From a virus, in the IMG/VR virus record IMGVR_UViG_3300043749_000020, positions 1 to 45,254 of that record: 45,254 bases of DNA; one strand, 5' to 3'. Each line of letters begins with the position of its first letter. The first letter of the stretch is position 1. The position numbers and the translations under genes are program-made. Positions 25,650-32,155 of this stretch are shown one piece after another. The notes under the pieces were generated by a model. It was given only the letters and a program-made list of their open reading frames with translations. It had not been told where the DNA came from and searched no databases.

Positions 25650-26517
25650 CTACCAATTTCTCTTTAGTAATATTGGTTATGAAAGCTGAAATGTCTAAGT
25701 CACGAACAGATTCCATAAGCGAAACGGTTGTTTGGAAAACTCCATAACGAGAAATCATTTCATCAATGTCTGCTAATGCTTGTTTGGACATATTATTGTC
25801 AGAGTACTTTTTAATAAATTCAATAATGTTTTCTCTGTCATTTGGATGTGTAGTAGACTTTATTTCTTCAACAAAAGGTTCGATTTCAATTTCTAAAAGT
25901 TCATTTTCAACTTCTTCAAGTTCAGGTTCAATACTAATATAATCAGTTTCTTTATTAGCTGAGATAGGATTTGAAATATCTTTAAATGCAGGATTAATCT
26001 TAACCTTTCCACCAGTTGCTCTAGTTGAAAATGCCAATTTACCTTCAAAGTCAATACGTTTTAATTTAACTCTAACTTTTTCGCCAATGTAAAAATAATC
26101 TTCGGGGAACTCAACATACTCCTTACCTGTAATTTCAGAGATATGGATTAATCCTTCAAATCCTTCTTTGGTTCTAGCAAAAGCACCAAAGTCGTATATG
26201 GATGTGATTTCAACTTCTAGCACATCTCCATTTTTGTAGATACTTCTAGGGTCTTTAATATTTGAATTTACATGTTCGCCAATGCTTTCATCAATATTCA
26301 ATTTTGGTTTTTCCTCGATTTTATTCTTAATCTCGTTATAATAATAATACGATGCTGAACTTGAAGTTGTATCATGCTTTTCTGCAAATTCTTCAAAAAC
26401 TTTGCTTAGTACTTTCCTTTCTTCTTTTGGTAATTCATTATTTTTCATAATGATATTTTCCAACTCCTTTCCAAGTTCATTCCATTTTCCTTTATAAGAC
26501 GTTGTGATTCTAGCCAA
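25627..26517 (-). CDS. S1 RNA-binding domain protein (296 aa)
   Basis: Residues about 95-170 form an S1 OB-fold: GDVLEVEITSIYDFGAFART, then EGLIHISEITGKEYV and VKLKRIDFEGKLAFS, the layout of Gsp13/CvfB-like regulators and ribosomal S1 repeats. The N-terminal 70 residues are helical and charged; the C-terminal 120 are acidic then helical. S1 domains bind single-stranded RNA, so a role in translation or mRNA turnover is likely. TTG 26517 follows GAGGAGGA with a 7-8 base spacer. A consensus minus promoter and a 10-bp palindrome CTTGTACAAG (26541-26550) precede it. Confidence 0.85.
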   Translation of the reverse strand: MARITTSYKGKWNELGKELENIIMKNNELPKEERKVLSKVFEEFAEKHDTTSSSASYYYYNEIKNKIEEKPKLNIDESIGEHVNSNIKDPRSIYKNGDVLEVEITSIYDFGAFARTKEGFEGLIHISEITGKEYVEFPEDYFYIGEKVRVKLKRIDFEGKLAFSTRATGGKVKINPAFKDISNPISANKETDYISIEPELEEVENELLEIEIEPFVEEIKSTTHPNDRENIIEFIKKYSDNNMSKQALADIDEMISRYGVFQTTVSLMESVRDLDISAFITNITKEKLVGECLRRS

Positions 26518-26564
26518 AACGTGTTCCTCCTCATTACTTGCTTGTACAAGTATTATTCGTTTAT

Positions 26565-26593
26565 ATTATATACTCTAACTAGACTCTAATCAA
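26565..26593 (-). promoter_or_regulatory. Minus-strand promoter of the S1-domain gene
   Basis: TTGATT (26593-26588), 17 bases, TATAAT (26570-26565). The palindrome CTTGTACAAG (26541-26550) lies about 10-20 bases downstream of the likely start and could be an operator. It is back to back with a plus promoter whose -35 lies 9 bases away. Confidence 0.85.
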
Positions 26594-26602
26594 GCTATAA
26601 CC

Positions 26603-26631
26603 TTGATTTTTTTTGAAAAATATGTTATAAT
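26603..26631 (+). promoter_or_regulatory. Plus-strand promoter of the nucleotide-enzyme operon
   Basis: TTGATT (26603-26608), 17 bases, TATAAT (26626-26631), followed 35 bases later by the ATG of the DUF1599-like gene. Confidence 0.85.
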
Positions 26632-26665
26632 ATAACTAGATTATAAAATAAAGGTGGTGTCATAT

Positions 26666-26947
26666 ATGACAGGTAAGGAACGGCACAATAAGGTTATAAA
26701 CGAGATACACGATACATACATAAGAAAAAATGAAGACTATGGAAACTCATTTGAAGAACAGTTCAACGAATATGGACTATTGAGTGCGTTAATTAGACTT
26801 GATGACAAGATGAGAAGGTTGAAACAACTAAGTAAACAAGAAGCAAAAGTAAAAGACGAAAGTACTAGAGATACAGTTCTAGATTTAGCCAACTATGCGA
26901 TTATGACGGTTATGGAACTGGACAAAAATAAAACGAAAGGAAGTTGA
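26666..26947 (+). CDS. DUF1599-like protein, nucleotide-modification associated (93 aa)
   Basis: A 93-residue helical protein with the DUF1599 (Nmad1-type) layout: IRKNEDYGNSFEEQF, then GLLSALIRLDDKMRRLKQL, then DESTRDTVLDLANYAIM. The family accompanies nucleotide-modification genes in phages and resembles MazG-like all-alpha NTP pyrophosphohydrolases in its acidic helix pairs. ATG 26666 is 8 bases after AAGGTGG. It is first in an operon with a phosphodiesterase and an MBL hydrolase. Confidence 0.8.
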   Translation: MTGKERHNKVINEIHDTYIRKNEDYGNSFEEQFNEYGLLSALIRLDDKMRRLKQLSKQEAKVKDESTRDTVLDLANYAIMTVMELDKNKTKGS

Positions 26948-26952
26948 ATAAA

Positions 26953-27702
26953 ATGAAAATCGGTATTGTATCCGATACACACTCCAATTTATTCGCACTA
27001 GAAACCGTACTAGGGCATATGGAGAGTGAAGGAGTAGATTTAAAGGTTCATTTAGGAGATATCATTGGTTATGGGCCTAAGCCCAACGAGACATTAGCAC
27101 TAACATTAGAAAATTTTAATTACATAGTGATGGGCAACCACGATTTAGCAGTTATTGACCCGAAAGAGTCAGAATATTTTAATCCGCAAGCAAAGAAAGC
27201 TGTAGAGTGGACACGAAACAAATTATCAGAAGAGGAAATTGATGTACTGTCAAACTTAAAATATGGACATCTCATTAACGACATGCTTTTTGTTCATGGA
27301 AGTCCACAAGCTAATAATCCACATGGATATATGCTTGCTGTAAGTGATGCAACAATGGCATTTAGTGACCCTGTAGCTGATTTTAGGGTAGCATTTGTAG
27401 GTCATACACATCAGCCTTTTGTTTGGCGAGAAGACTCATACGAAAGAGTTATTTCTAGAACACTTAGGAATGAATTAGGAAAGAACACTATACAAGTTAA
27501 AGAAGGTAGAACTATTTTTAATGTTGGTTCTGTAGGTCAACCTCGTGATAATGACCCTAGAGCAAGTTATGCTATCTATGACACGCATAAGGAAGAAGTT
27601 ACCTTTTACAAGATTCCTTATTCCATAGAAAAAACAGTAGCATCAATGCAACGAAATGGATTTGACCAATCCTCATACGAAAGATTGATTTATGGTCGTT
27701 AG
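26953..27702 (+). CDS. Metallophosphoesterase, YfcE/MJ0936-like (249 aa)
   Basis: All five calcineurin-type metal motifs are present: GIVSDTHSN at the start, HLGDIIGYGPKP, VMGNHD, LFVHGSP and FVGHTHQP, ending with NVGSVGQPRD. The enzyme would hydrolyse phosphodiesters or phosphomonoesters, probably of nucleotides. ATG 26953 is chosen because AAAGGAAG lies 9 bases upstream; TTG 26944 would be too close. It overlaps no gene but follows the previous stop by only a few bases. Confidence 0.92.
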   Translation: MKIGIVSDTHSNLFALETVLGHMESEGVDLKVHLGDIIGYGPKPNETLALTLENFNYIVMGNHDLAVIDPKESEYFNPQAKKAVEWTRNKLSEEEIDVLSNLKYGHLINDMLFVHGSPQANNPHGYMLAVSDATMAFSDPVADFRVAFVGHTHQPFVWREDSYERVISRTLRNELGKNTIQVKEGRTIFNVGSVGQPRDNDPRASYAIYDTHKEEVTFYKIPYSIEKTVASMQRNGFDQSSYERLIYGR

Positions 27703-27716
27703 AGAGGAGAGTCTTT

Positions 27717-28208
27717 ATGGATTTTACTACACCTAAAGCAGTATGTGGAGTGTGTCATGGAAAAGGTGGATTTAGAAAACTAAAGAAAGACTATTTGGAT
27801 TCAAATTGGATTGACTGTATGTACTGCGAAGGATATGGATTCGTTGACGATAAAACATCAGAAGATGAGTGCAGAAATGAACTTGTGTGCAACAGATACA
27901 GGAACAATTTAATGCTTCAACTTCAAGAATTAGGTGATGTTAAAGTTTGTAGTCTTGACTATGTTGAAGTAATTCCTTTTGACAGGAAAAAATGGACAGC
28001 ACTATTAAAACACATTATGAAATTTGCTTTCCATAGCGAAAAGGTAAACATTGACATAAAACACGCTTTTTATTATCAAGGTGACGATGAACTTGCAACC
28101 AAATGGGAGTTGCATATACATACTCACAAAATGGAAGACATTGAAGGATTAATAGATTTAATAAAATTCTACAATGTAACACAGGAGAAAGGAGATATGA
28201 TAATATGA
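27717..28208 (+). CDS. DnaJ-type zinc-finger protein (163 aa)
   Basis: The N-terminal 50 residues hold two CxxC-x-G-x-G units, CGVCHGKGG and CMYCEGYG, as in the DnaJ central zinc domain, likely one zinc ion. The remainder (residues 60-163) is of mixed fold and is not recognised (KWELHIHTHKMEDIEGLIDL). It is translated with the downstream hydrolase gene, overlapping it by 4 bases. ATG 27717 follows GGAGAG. Role unknown; a protein- or RNA-binding function is possible. Confidence 0.75.
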   Translation: MDFTTPKAVCGVCHGKGGFRKLKKDYLDSNWIDCMYCEGYGFVDDKTSEDECRNELVCNRYRNNLMLQLQELGDVKVCSLDYVEVIPFDRKKWTALLKHIMKFAFHSEKVNIDIKHAFYYQGDDELATKWELHIHTHKMEDIEGLIDLIKFYNVTQEKGDMII

Positions 28209-28981
28209 CAAAGACTAATATTGGTATTACATTTTTAGGAACTGGAAGTGCATTCTCTAAAAAATACGGAAATAATAGTGCAGTAGTTACAGTAGGTGAT
28301 AAGAATCTATTAATTGACTGTGGCAGAACAACACCTGATGACCTATCAAAATCACAATTCAATTGGTCTGATATTGACGCAATTTTTGTAACTCACATAC
28401 ATGGAGACCATGTGTTCGGGCTAGAAGAAGCAGGATTCGTAGGCAGGTATGTTCTGAATCGTAAACCGCATATTATTTTTCCACATAGGAAGATTAAGAA
28501 TGACCTATGGGAGAAAGTCCTAAAAGGCACAATGATGCAAGGCGATTTGGAAAGAAATATGAATTTTGATGATTATTTTACATATGAGATTGTTGATGAA
28601 ACAGAGCAATACTTTGAGTTTAATGGAGTAATGTTTTCAGTTTTTGCCACTCAACATGTGCCTAATAAAAAATCTTACGGATTAGTAATCGGTGAGTATA
28701 ACTATATAGTCTATACATCAGACACCCTATTTGACGAAGATATGATAAAAGCATTTGCTGATGATGGTGCGAAAGCAATATTCCACGATTGTCAAATGGT
28801 TGATTATAAAGGTAAAGTTCATGCATCTTTAGATGAACTAGCAAGCTTACCGCAATCAATTAGAAATAAAATTACTATAATGCATTATGGTGACGACTTA
28901 GAAAACTATTACACTAGAGTTAAAGAGTTAGGGTTTTTAGTCACATTACCAAGAGTTACATATCATTTTTCAGTCAATTAA
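28205..28981 (+). CDS. MBL-fold hydrolase, RNase Z-like (258 aa)
   Basis: A metallo-beta-lactamase fold of the RNase Z/ElaC side: FLGTGSAFSKKYGNNSA, LLIDCGRTTP, then VTHIHGDHVFGLEE with the HxHxDH metal motif, later TSDTLF, FHDCQ, HASLDEL and TIMHYGDD. The usual substrate arm (exosite) of full tRNase Z is not evident, so a general phosphodiesterase is also possible. Ten of the phage tRNA genes lack an encoded CCA end, which would need RNase Z-type trimming. ATG 28205 overlaps the upstream gene. A perfect terminator follows the stop. Confidence 0.85.
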   Translation: MTKTNIGITFLGTGSAFSKKYGNNSAVVTVGDKNLLIDCGRTTPDDLSKSQFNWSDIDAIFVTHIHGDHVFGLEEAGFVGRYVLNRKPHIIFPHRKIKNDLWEKVLKGTMMQGDLERNMNFDDYFTYEIVDETEQYFEFNGVMFSVFATQHVPNKKSYGLVIGEYNYIVYTSDTLFDEDMIKAFADDGAKAIFHDCQMVDYKGKVHASLDELASLPQSIRNKITIMHYGDDLENYYTRVKELGFLVTLPRVTYHFSVN

Positions 28982-29010
28982 GAGGGTAAAATTACCCTCT
29001 TTTTGTTTTT
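28981..29010 (+). terminator. Intrinsic terminator after the MBL hydrolase gene
   Basis: AGAGGGTAA pairs with TTACCCTCT around AA, followed by TTTTGTTTTTTTT. Confidence 0.92.
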
Positions 29011-29024
29011 TTTACAATTTGTCC

Positions 29025-29053
29025 TTGACATTGTTCCCATAATCATGTTAAAT
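29025..29053 (+). promoter_or_regulatory. Promoter of the 3D-domain gene
   Basis: TTGACA (29025-29030), 17 bases, TTAAAT (29048-29053). The spacer contains TTGTTCCCATAAT (29031-29043), the exact reverse complement of the operator-like word at 23640-23652. Confidence 0.75.
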
Positions 29054-29087
29054 TATATTTATATTTCAGCAAAGGAAGTGATACTGA

Positions 29088-29756
29088 ATGGAAGCGAAAA
29101 GTTTCTTTTCTAAATCTAGCAATATCTTTTCCGTAGCTATTTTATTAGCAGGTCTGTCTACATTCGGAGCAGGAGTTTATATTTCCGAGACCAATGCAAA
29201 AGATATGCAAAAACAAACACTAAAAAACGAACATAGGATACAGTTGATGGAAAAAACTTTATCCCAAGAAAAGCAAAAATATGAGATGCAGATTCAATTA
29301 CAACAAAAACAAATTCAACAAGATGAATCTCAATTACATATTCTTGAACAGCAGAATAGCGAATTAAAAAATGAGGTTATCACATATAAGCAAAGAAGTG
29401 AATCTCCCTCGCCAGTGACACAAACGGATTCTTCACAAAGAAAGGTTAATGTTGTAGCCACTGCTTACACCGCATCTTGCGGAGGTTGCTCAGGAACGAC
29501 ATCAACAGGAATTGATGTTTCAAACACCACGACTTATCAAGGAAAGACCGTTATAGCAACAGACCCTTCTGTTATTCCTACCCACTCAATCGTAAAAATT
29601 GATACCGATGATGGTCAAAGCTTCACAGCAATAGTTGAAGATAAAGGTGGAGCGATAAAAGGAAATAAGATTGATGTTCTTGTTGCTAATGAAAATACGG
29701 CAATTAATTTCGGAAGACAAAGAGCAACTATTACCATTTTGAGAGAAGGTGCTTAA
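29088..29756 (+). CDS. Membrane-anchored 3D-domain protein (222 aa)
   Basis: Residues about 12-32 form one transmembrane or signal-anchor helix (FSVAILLAGLSTFGAGVYI). Residues 38-105 are a Q/K/E-rich coiled coil. The last 100 residues are a 3D double-psi beta barrel: ATAYTASCGGCSGTTSTG, IATDPSVIPTHSIVKI, VEDKGGAIKGNKIDVL. The domain occurs in cell-wall lytic enzymes (MltA-like, YocH, YabE). The family motif DTGGAIKG reads EDKGGAIKG here, with the Asp kept. The coiled-coil stalk would place the domain in the wall, perhaps for lysis or superinfection control. ATG 29088 follows AAAGGAAGTG. Confidence 0.87.
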   Translation: MEAKSFFSKSSNIFSVAILLAGLSTFGAGVYISETNAKDMQKQTLKNEHRIQLMEKTLSQEKQKYEMQIQLQQKQIQQDESQLHILEQQNSELKNEVITYKQRSESPSPVTQTDSSQRKVNVVATAYTASCGGCSGTTSTGIDVSNTTTYQGKTVIATDPSVIPTHSIVKIDTDDGQSFTAIVEDKGGAIKGNKIDVLVANENTAINFGRQRATITILREGA

Positions 29757-29960
29757 ATGACAATGAATGAATGTTATGTAGACACAATTGATTGGCTATC
29801 AAAGCATGAAAGAAATGGAATTTTTATTAGAGTGAAATCAGAGAAAGAATTAAAGGTATATCAGAAGTATTTTAGAGAAAGAGTTTTAGAAGATTTATTT
29901 TCAGATGAAAAAATGCTAGATAGAATCGAATGGAGGATTGATTCCTCCCTTACAAAATAA
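29757..29960 (+). CDS. Small unknown protein (67 aa)
   Basis: A 67-residue charged protein, not recognised (TIDWLSKHERNGIFIRVKSE; a helical C-terminal half). ATG 29757 abuts the TAA of the 3D-domain gene (TAAATG) with GAAGGTG upstream, so the two are co-translated. It may be a soluble partner of the membrane protein, but nothing shows this. Confidence 0.6.
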   Translation: MTMNECYVDTIDWLSKHERNGIFIRVKSEKELKVYQKYFRERVLEDLFSDEKMLDRIEWRIDSSLTK

Positions 29961-29985
29961 TTATAATATAATTATAATTCACCCC

Positions 29986-30014
29986 TTGACTTTTTTGTAC
30001 AGGGGGTTTATAAT
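29986..30014 (+). promoter_or_regulatory. Promoter
   Basis: TTGACT (29986-29991), 17 bases, TATAAT (30009-30014) followed by ATAAATATAA, before a run of four small genes. Confidence 0.85.
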
Positions 30015-30046
30015 ATAAATATAATTTAAAAGAGGAGATGGTCGGC

Positions 30047-30181
30047 ATGAAAAAGATAGATAAAAGTGCAATGGCTAAGGCATACATTGAAATGAGTGAT
30101 ATTAATCTAGGAATTTCAAACGACTGTCTCCTTTGTGAAAACCAAGGATATGAAAAAGGAGTTGAGTATATTGCAGTTTAA
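30047..30181 (+). CDS. Very small unknown protein (44 aa)
   Basis: ATG 30047 after AGAGGAG opens a 44-codon frame (MKKIDKSAMAKAYIEM..., ending GVEYIAV). It contains NDCLLCENQGYEKG, a single CxxC. No family is recognised. The stop overlaps the start of the next gene by 11 bases, which supports translation. Confidence 0.6.
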   Translation: MKKIDKSAMAKAYIEMSDINLGISNDCLLCENQGYEKGVEYIAV

Positions 30182-30455
30182 CCAAGTAACTGATAGAGAG
30201 TTTATGTTGCAGATGCTACTAGCAGAATGTGTTAGACGTTTAAGTAAGAATGGCAAGCATAAAATGTCAATCACCAATGCACAATTAGGAAGATTGGTAG
30301 AAGGTGAGTTCGAAGTTGATTTCAGTGAGAGCAACGAAGATAGGTTCATTTTAAAGTTTCAGAAGATGAGTGAAGAAGACATATTTGTTAAAGCTAATGT
30401 TGTAGTTCCTTTGGAAAAGATGGTGGGTAAAAATGAGAAGTTACCTAGCGAATAG
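30171..30455 (+). CDS. Unknown protein (94 aa)
   Basis: A 94-residue soluble protein (QFNQVTDREFMLQMLLAECV; KMSITNAQLGRLVEGEFEVD). TTG 30171 is chosen because AAAAAGGAG ends 9 bases before it; earlier start codons lack a ribosome site. It overlaps both neighbours, typical of a tightly coupled phage operon. Not recognised. Confidence 0.6.
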   Translation: MQFNQVTDREFMLQMLLAECVRRLSKNGKHKMSITNAQLGRLVEGEFEVDFSESNEDRFILKFQKMSEEDIFVKANVVVPLEKMVGKNEKLPSE

Positions 30456-30957
30456 TCTTTTTTCACTAGCAGACCAAGCATTCAATAAACATCTAGTCTA
30501 CTGTTTAAGGTCATGCTTTCCTGAGTTAGAACTATATGCTCCACAAGAGAATGAAGCTATAAACGACAAAACAGCATATGCTAATTCAGTAATGATTAGT
30601 CGTGGAGATGATGAATATCTACTAGATTCTGATTTTATGATAGCAGTTATTGATGGAGTAGAAATCGACTCAGGTGTAGCATGTGAAATAGGTAAGTTTG
30701 CAGGATTTGATATTAACTATCAATTGCGAACTGGCAAGAATCCTAGACCAATTTTCGCTTTATTTACAGATTGTCGTCAACAAGGTAGGGACAATATGAA
30801 AAAGCTTCATGCATTATCACAAGATGCAGTAGAAAATCAGTTCCCTTATCGTAACTTATATGTTATTGGAACTATCAAAGATTCAGGCGGTTGTATTTCA
30901 TCAAGTATAGAACAGCTAGTAGATAATATTGGAAAATATGTTGAAACTAGGAGTTGA
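30433..30957 (+). CDS. Nucleoside 2-deoxyribosyltransferase-like protein (174 aa)
   Basis: A 174-residue protein with the deoxyribosyltransferase pattern: SLADQAFNKHLVYCLRSCF, LYAPQENE, then LLDSDFMIAVIDGVEIDSGVACEIGKF (shown here only for its key part D-x-G-x-x-x-D-S-G-x-x-x-E-x-G), and PIFALFTDCRQQGRD. The Asp and Glu of this motif are the nucleotide-binding and catalytic residues in the family. It would move bases between deoxynucleosides, in line with ThyX and thymidine kinase elsewhere in the window. ATG 30433 follows GATGGTGGG. Confidence 0.85.
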   Translation: MRSYLANSLFSLADQAFNKHLVYCLRSCFPELELYAPQENEAINDKTAYANSVMISRGDDEYLLDSDFMIAVIDGVEIDSGVACEIGKFAGFDINYQLRTGKNPRPIFALFTDCRQQGRDNMKKLHALSQDAVENQFPYRNLYVIGTIKDSGGCISSSIEQLVDNIGKYVETRS

Positions 30958-30962
30958 TATCC

Positions 30963-31277
30963 ATGCACTATGACCCAAGAGTTGAGTCTAAAGCTAATCA
31001 CATCTGTTATATGATTGGTGTTAATGAACAAATCGAGCCATCAGATAAAACTAGAAGTGATGTATTTTTAACTGTAAGAGCAGTTGCGGATTACTGGAAA
31101 AAAGATAGTGATGAATTTAGAAGATTAAATCACGCTAAAAGATGGAATGAATTAACTTTATGGTTAAAGCGTTATCCAAGTGCAACAGCAGATGAAGTCC
31201 TAACTGCTATGAATCTTTTAGATGGCGGAGAATACATAAGAGATTATATTCCTCTTTCTCATAATAAAACATTTTAA
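30963..31277 (+). CDS. Unknown protein (104 aa)
   Basis: A 104-residue helical protein with several Trp and Arg (AVADYWKKDSDEFRRLNHAK; WNELTLWLKRYPSATADEVL). ATG 30963 lies 9 bases after AGGAG; TTG 30954 overlaps the site. It ends just before the promoter of the structured RNA. Not recognised. Confidence 0.6.
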   Translation: MHYDPRVESKANHICYMIGVNEQIEPSDKTRSDVFLTVRAVADYWKKDSDEFRRLNHAKRWNELTLWLKRYPSATADEVLTAMNLLDGGEYIRDYIPLSHNKTF

Positions 31278-31280
31278 CCC

Positions 31281-31309
31281 TTGACAAATTTTTATAACTC
31301 ATGTATAAT
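31281..31309 (+). promoter_or_regulatory. Consensus promoter of the large structured RNA
   Basis: TTGACA (31281-31286), exactly 17 bases, TATAAT (31304-31309): a full sigma-A consensus match. No gene follows for 840 bases. Confidence 0.92.
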
Positions 31310-31315
31310 ATAATC

Positions 31316-31660
31316 ATGGAGAGTTTAACTAAGTAAGACGGTAGTATAAATTACTCAGGAAACGCAACATGGAAGATTAGCAGGGGGTTGCGATAGTTCG
31401 GTGAGGGGTTCATTCCGAACAAAGGATATGTGTAGCTACATATATTGGAAACTATCTCGTGGTGTCGGCAGTTGGAGGAGATAGCGGTCTCTTTGATTGG
31501 GTTTAGTAGAGACACCAAAAAATCTACCATCGGCGGATAAGGAACATGGGGAAACAAGCTAACAAAGTGTAGTAGAAAACGAACTATGTTACCTTAAGTA
31601 TTGCAATTGGTCGGGCAAGGGAAGGAAATAGGGAGTAGCTACCCCCCTTCCTAAACGTAA
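31316..31660 (+). ncRNA. Candidate large structured non-coding RNA (about 345 nt)
   Basis: No open frame with a ribosome site is present on the plus strand. Many helices are visible: CGCAAC/GTTGCG (31363-31368 with 31387-31392), GATAGTT/AACTATC (31392-31398 with 31450-31456) enclosing TCGG/CCGA and ATATGT/ACATAT hairpins, GGTGTC/GACACC (31461-31466 with 31511-31516) enclosing AGGAGA/TCTCTT, and a long helix TAAGG+AACATGG with CTATGTT+A+CCTTA (31538-31549 with 31584-31596), 12 pairs with one bulged A. A GC-rich hairpin GGAAGG/CCTTCC (31620-31651) closes the 3' end, followed by AAACGTAA. It does not show the hallmark motifs of RNase P, tmRNA, 6S or SRP RNA. Families such as GOLLD or ROOL, also found by tRNAs in phages, need a covariance search. 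Confidence 0.75.
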
Positions 31661-31671
31661 AAAATTAACCC

Positions 31672-31700
31672 TTGACTTTTTAAAGGGCTTGTGTTATAAT
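31672..31700 (+). promoter_or_regulatory. Promoter of the Y-like RNA array and Ro-like gene
   Basis: TTGACT (31672-31677), 17 bases, TATAAT (31695-31700), then ATATTTATAAGATAAAA. The likely start lies just before element 1, so the leader of the Ro-like mRNA holds elements 1 to 4. Confidence 0.9.
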
Positions 31701-31715
31701 ATATTTATAAGATAA

Positions 31716-31779
31716 AAGACACTTACAGCAATCCAAATACTTACATTCAAATGGTGAATAATACAAGTATTAGTGTCTT
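31716..31779 (+). ncRNA. Y-like RNA element 1
   Basis: Outer helix AAGACACT/AGTGTCTT (31716-31723 with 31772-31779), then an inner helix AATACTT/AAGTATT (31736-31742 with 31765-31771). The 3' strand is continuous while the 5' strand carries a bulge TACAGCAATCCA. The loop has ATTCA/TGAAT. The spacer GAGAAACGTA follows. The ACAGCAA bulge is shared by all five elements. Confidence 0.75.
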
Positions 31780-31787
31780 GAGAAACG

Positions 31788-31879
31788 TAGACCCTTACAG
31801 CAAACCAAACTATTGACATTGGTTGTCACACTTTATGCTAAAAAGTACTAGCGGTTCGAGTCCGTATATAAAGGGTCTA
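31788..31879 (+). ncRNA. Y-like RNA element 2 with tRNA-like arms
   Basis: Outer helix TAGACCCTT/AAGGGTCTA (9 bp). The motif ACAGCAAACCAA (31797-31808) follows the 5' strand. Inside: a D-arm-like hairpin TGACA-TTGGT-TGTCA, an anticodon-like arm ACTTT-ATGCTAA-AAAGT (5-bp stem, 7-base loop with U33 and GCT at the anticodon position) and a T-arm-like GCGG-TTCGAGT-CCGT with a canonical T loop. It lacks normal acceptor-to-D spacing and a CCA end, so it is a tRNA mimic rather than a tRNA. The spacer AGAAAAACGTA follows. Confidence 0.75.
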
Positions 31880-31889
31880 GAAAAACGTA

Positions 31890-32032
31890 TAGGCACATTA
31901 ACAGCAAACCTAAATACAAGTGATATTACATATCCAACACACTAAAAGATTATAGGAATGCTATCTTTAACCTAAGATTGGCGGTATAGCCATTAATTGA
32001 ATTACCTCACACAATTTAGTGCCTAGTTTTTT
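31890..32032 (+). ncRNA. Y-like RNA element 3, with terminator-like end
   Basis: Outer helix TAGGCAC/GTGCCTA (31890-31896 with 32019-32025) stacked on TAAAT/ATTTA (31911-31915 with 32014-32018); the 3' strand is continuous and the 5' bulge is ATTAACAGCAAACC. Inner hairpins include GATAT/ATATC, ATAG/CTAT with AAAG/CTTT, and TGGC/GCCA. GTTTTTT follows the outer helix, so some transcripts may end here. Confidence 0.75.
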
Positions 32033-32041
32033 AACGGTGGA

Positions 32042-32073
32042 GGGGGTTGCCGTATTAATTCCCCCAAACGTAA
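32042..32073 (+). other. GC hairpin followed by AACGTAA
   Basis: GGGGG (32042-32046) pairs with CCCCC (32061-32065), followed by AAACGTAA. The same layout recurs at 31620-31660, 33659-33684 and 40157-40187. There is no T-run, so a processing or stabilising signal is more likely than termination. Confidence 0.6.
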
Positions 32074-32079
32074 CATTTA

Positions 32080-32138
32080 AGACATTCACAGCAACTCAAA
32101 AAAACTCAAACTTGAAATTTGAAACCAATACAATGTCT
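32080..32138 (+). ncRNA. Y-like RNA element 4, in the leader of the Ro-like gene
   Basis: Outer helix AGACATT/AATGTCT (32080-32086 with 32132-32138), motif CACAGCAACTCAAA on the 5' side and an inner TCAAA/TTTGA hairpin. It ends one base before the ribosome site AGAAAGGATG of the Ro-like gene, so protein binding here could block translation. Confidence 0.7.
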
Positions 32139-32155
32139 AGAAAGGATGATTTATT

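Noticed and set aside
25504-25689. A hydrophobic 61-codon plus-strand frame
   Set aside because: It looks like a membrane peptide and lies downstream of the antisense promoter, but it has no ribosome site and mirrors a minus-strand coding region.
28015-28362. A 115-codon minus-strand frame opposite the zinc-finger and MBL genes
   Set aside because: No ribosome site; the plus strand carries clear protein motifs here.
31351-31557. A 68-codon minus-strand reading frame inside the structured RNA
   Set aside because: It has no ribosome site or promoter on the minus strand and follows from the base composition of the paired RNA.
31316-31660. RNase P RNA, tmRNA, 6S or SRP RNA
   Set aside because: The conserved core motifs of these RNAs are not visible, and the phage location makes them unlikely. 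A covariance search would settle this.
31788-31879. A functional tRNA-Ser(GCT) gene
   Set aside because: It has T- and anticodon-like arms, but a long insert between acceptor and D arm, extra bases before the acceptor 3' strand and no CCA. It shares its outer layout with four elements that are not tRNAs.
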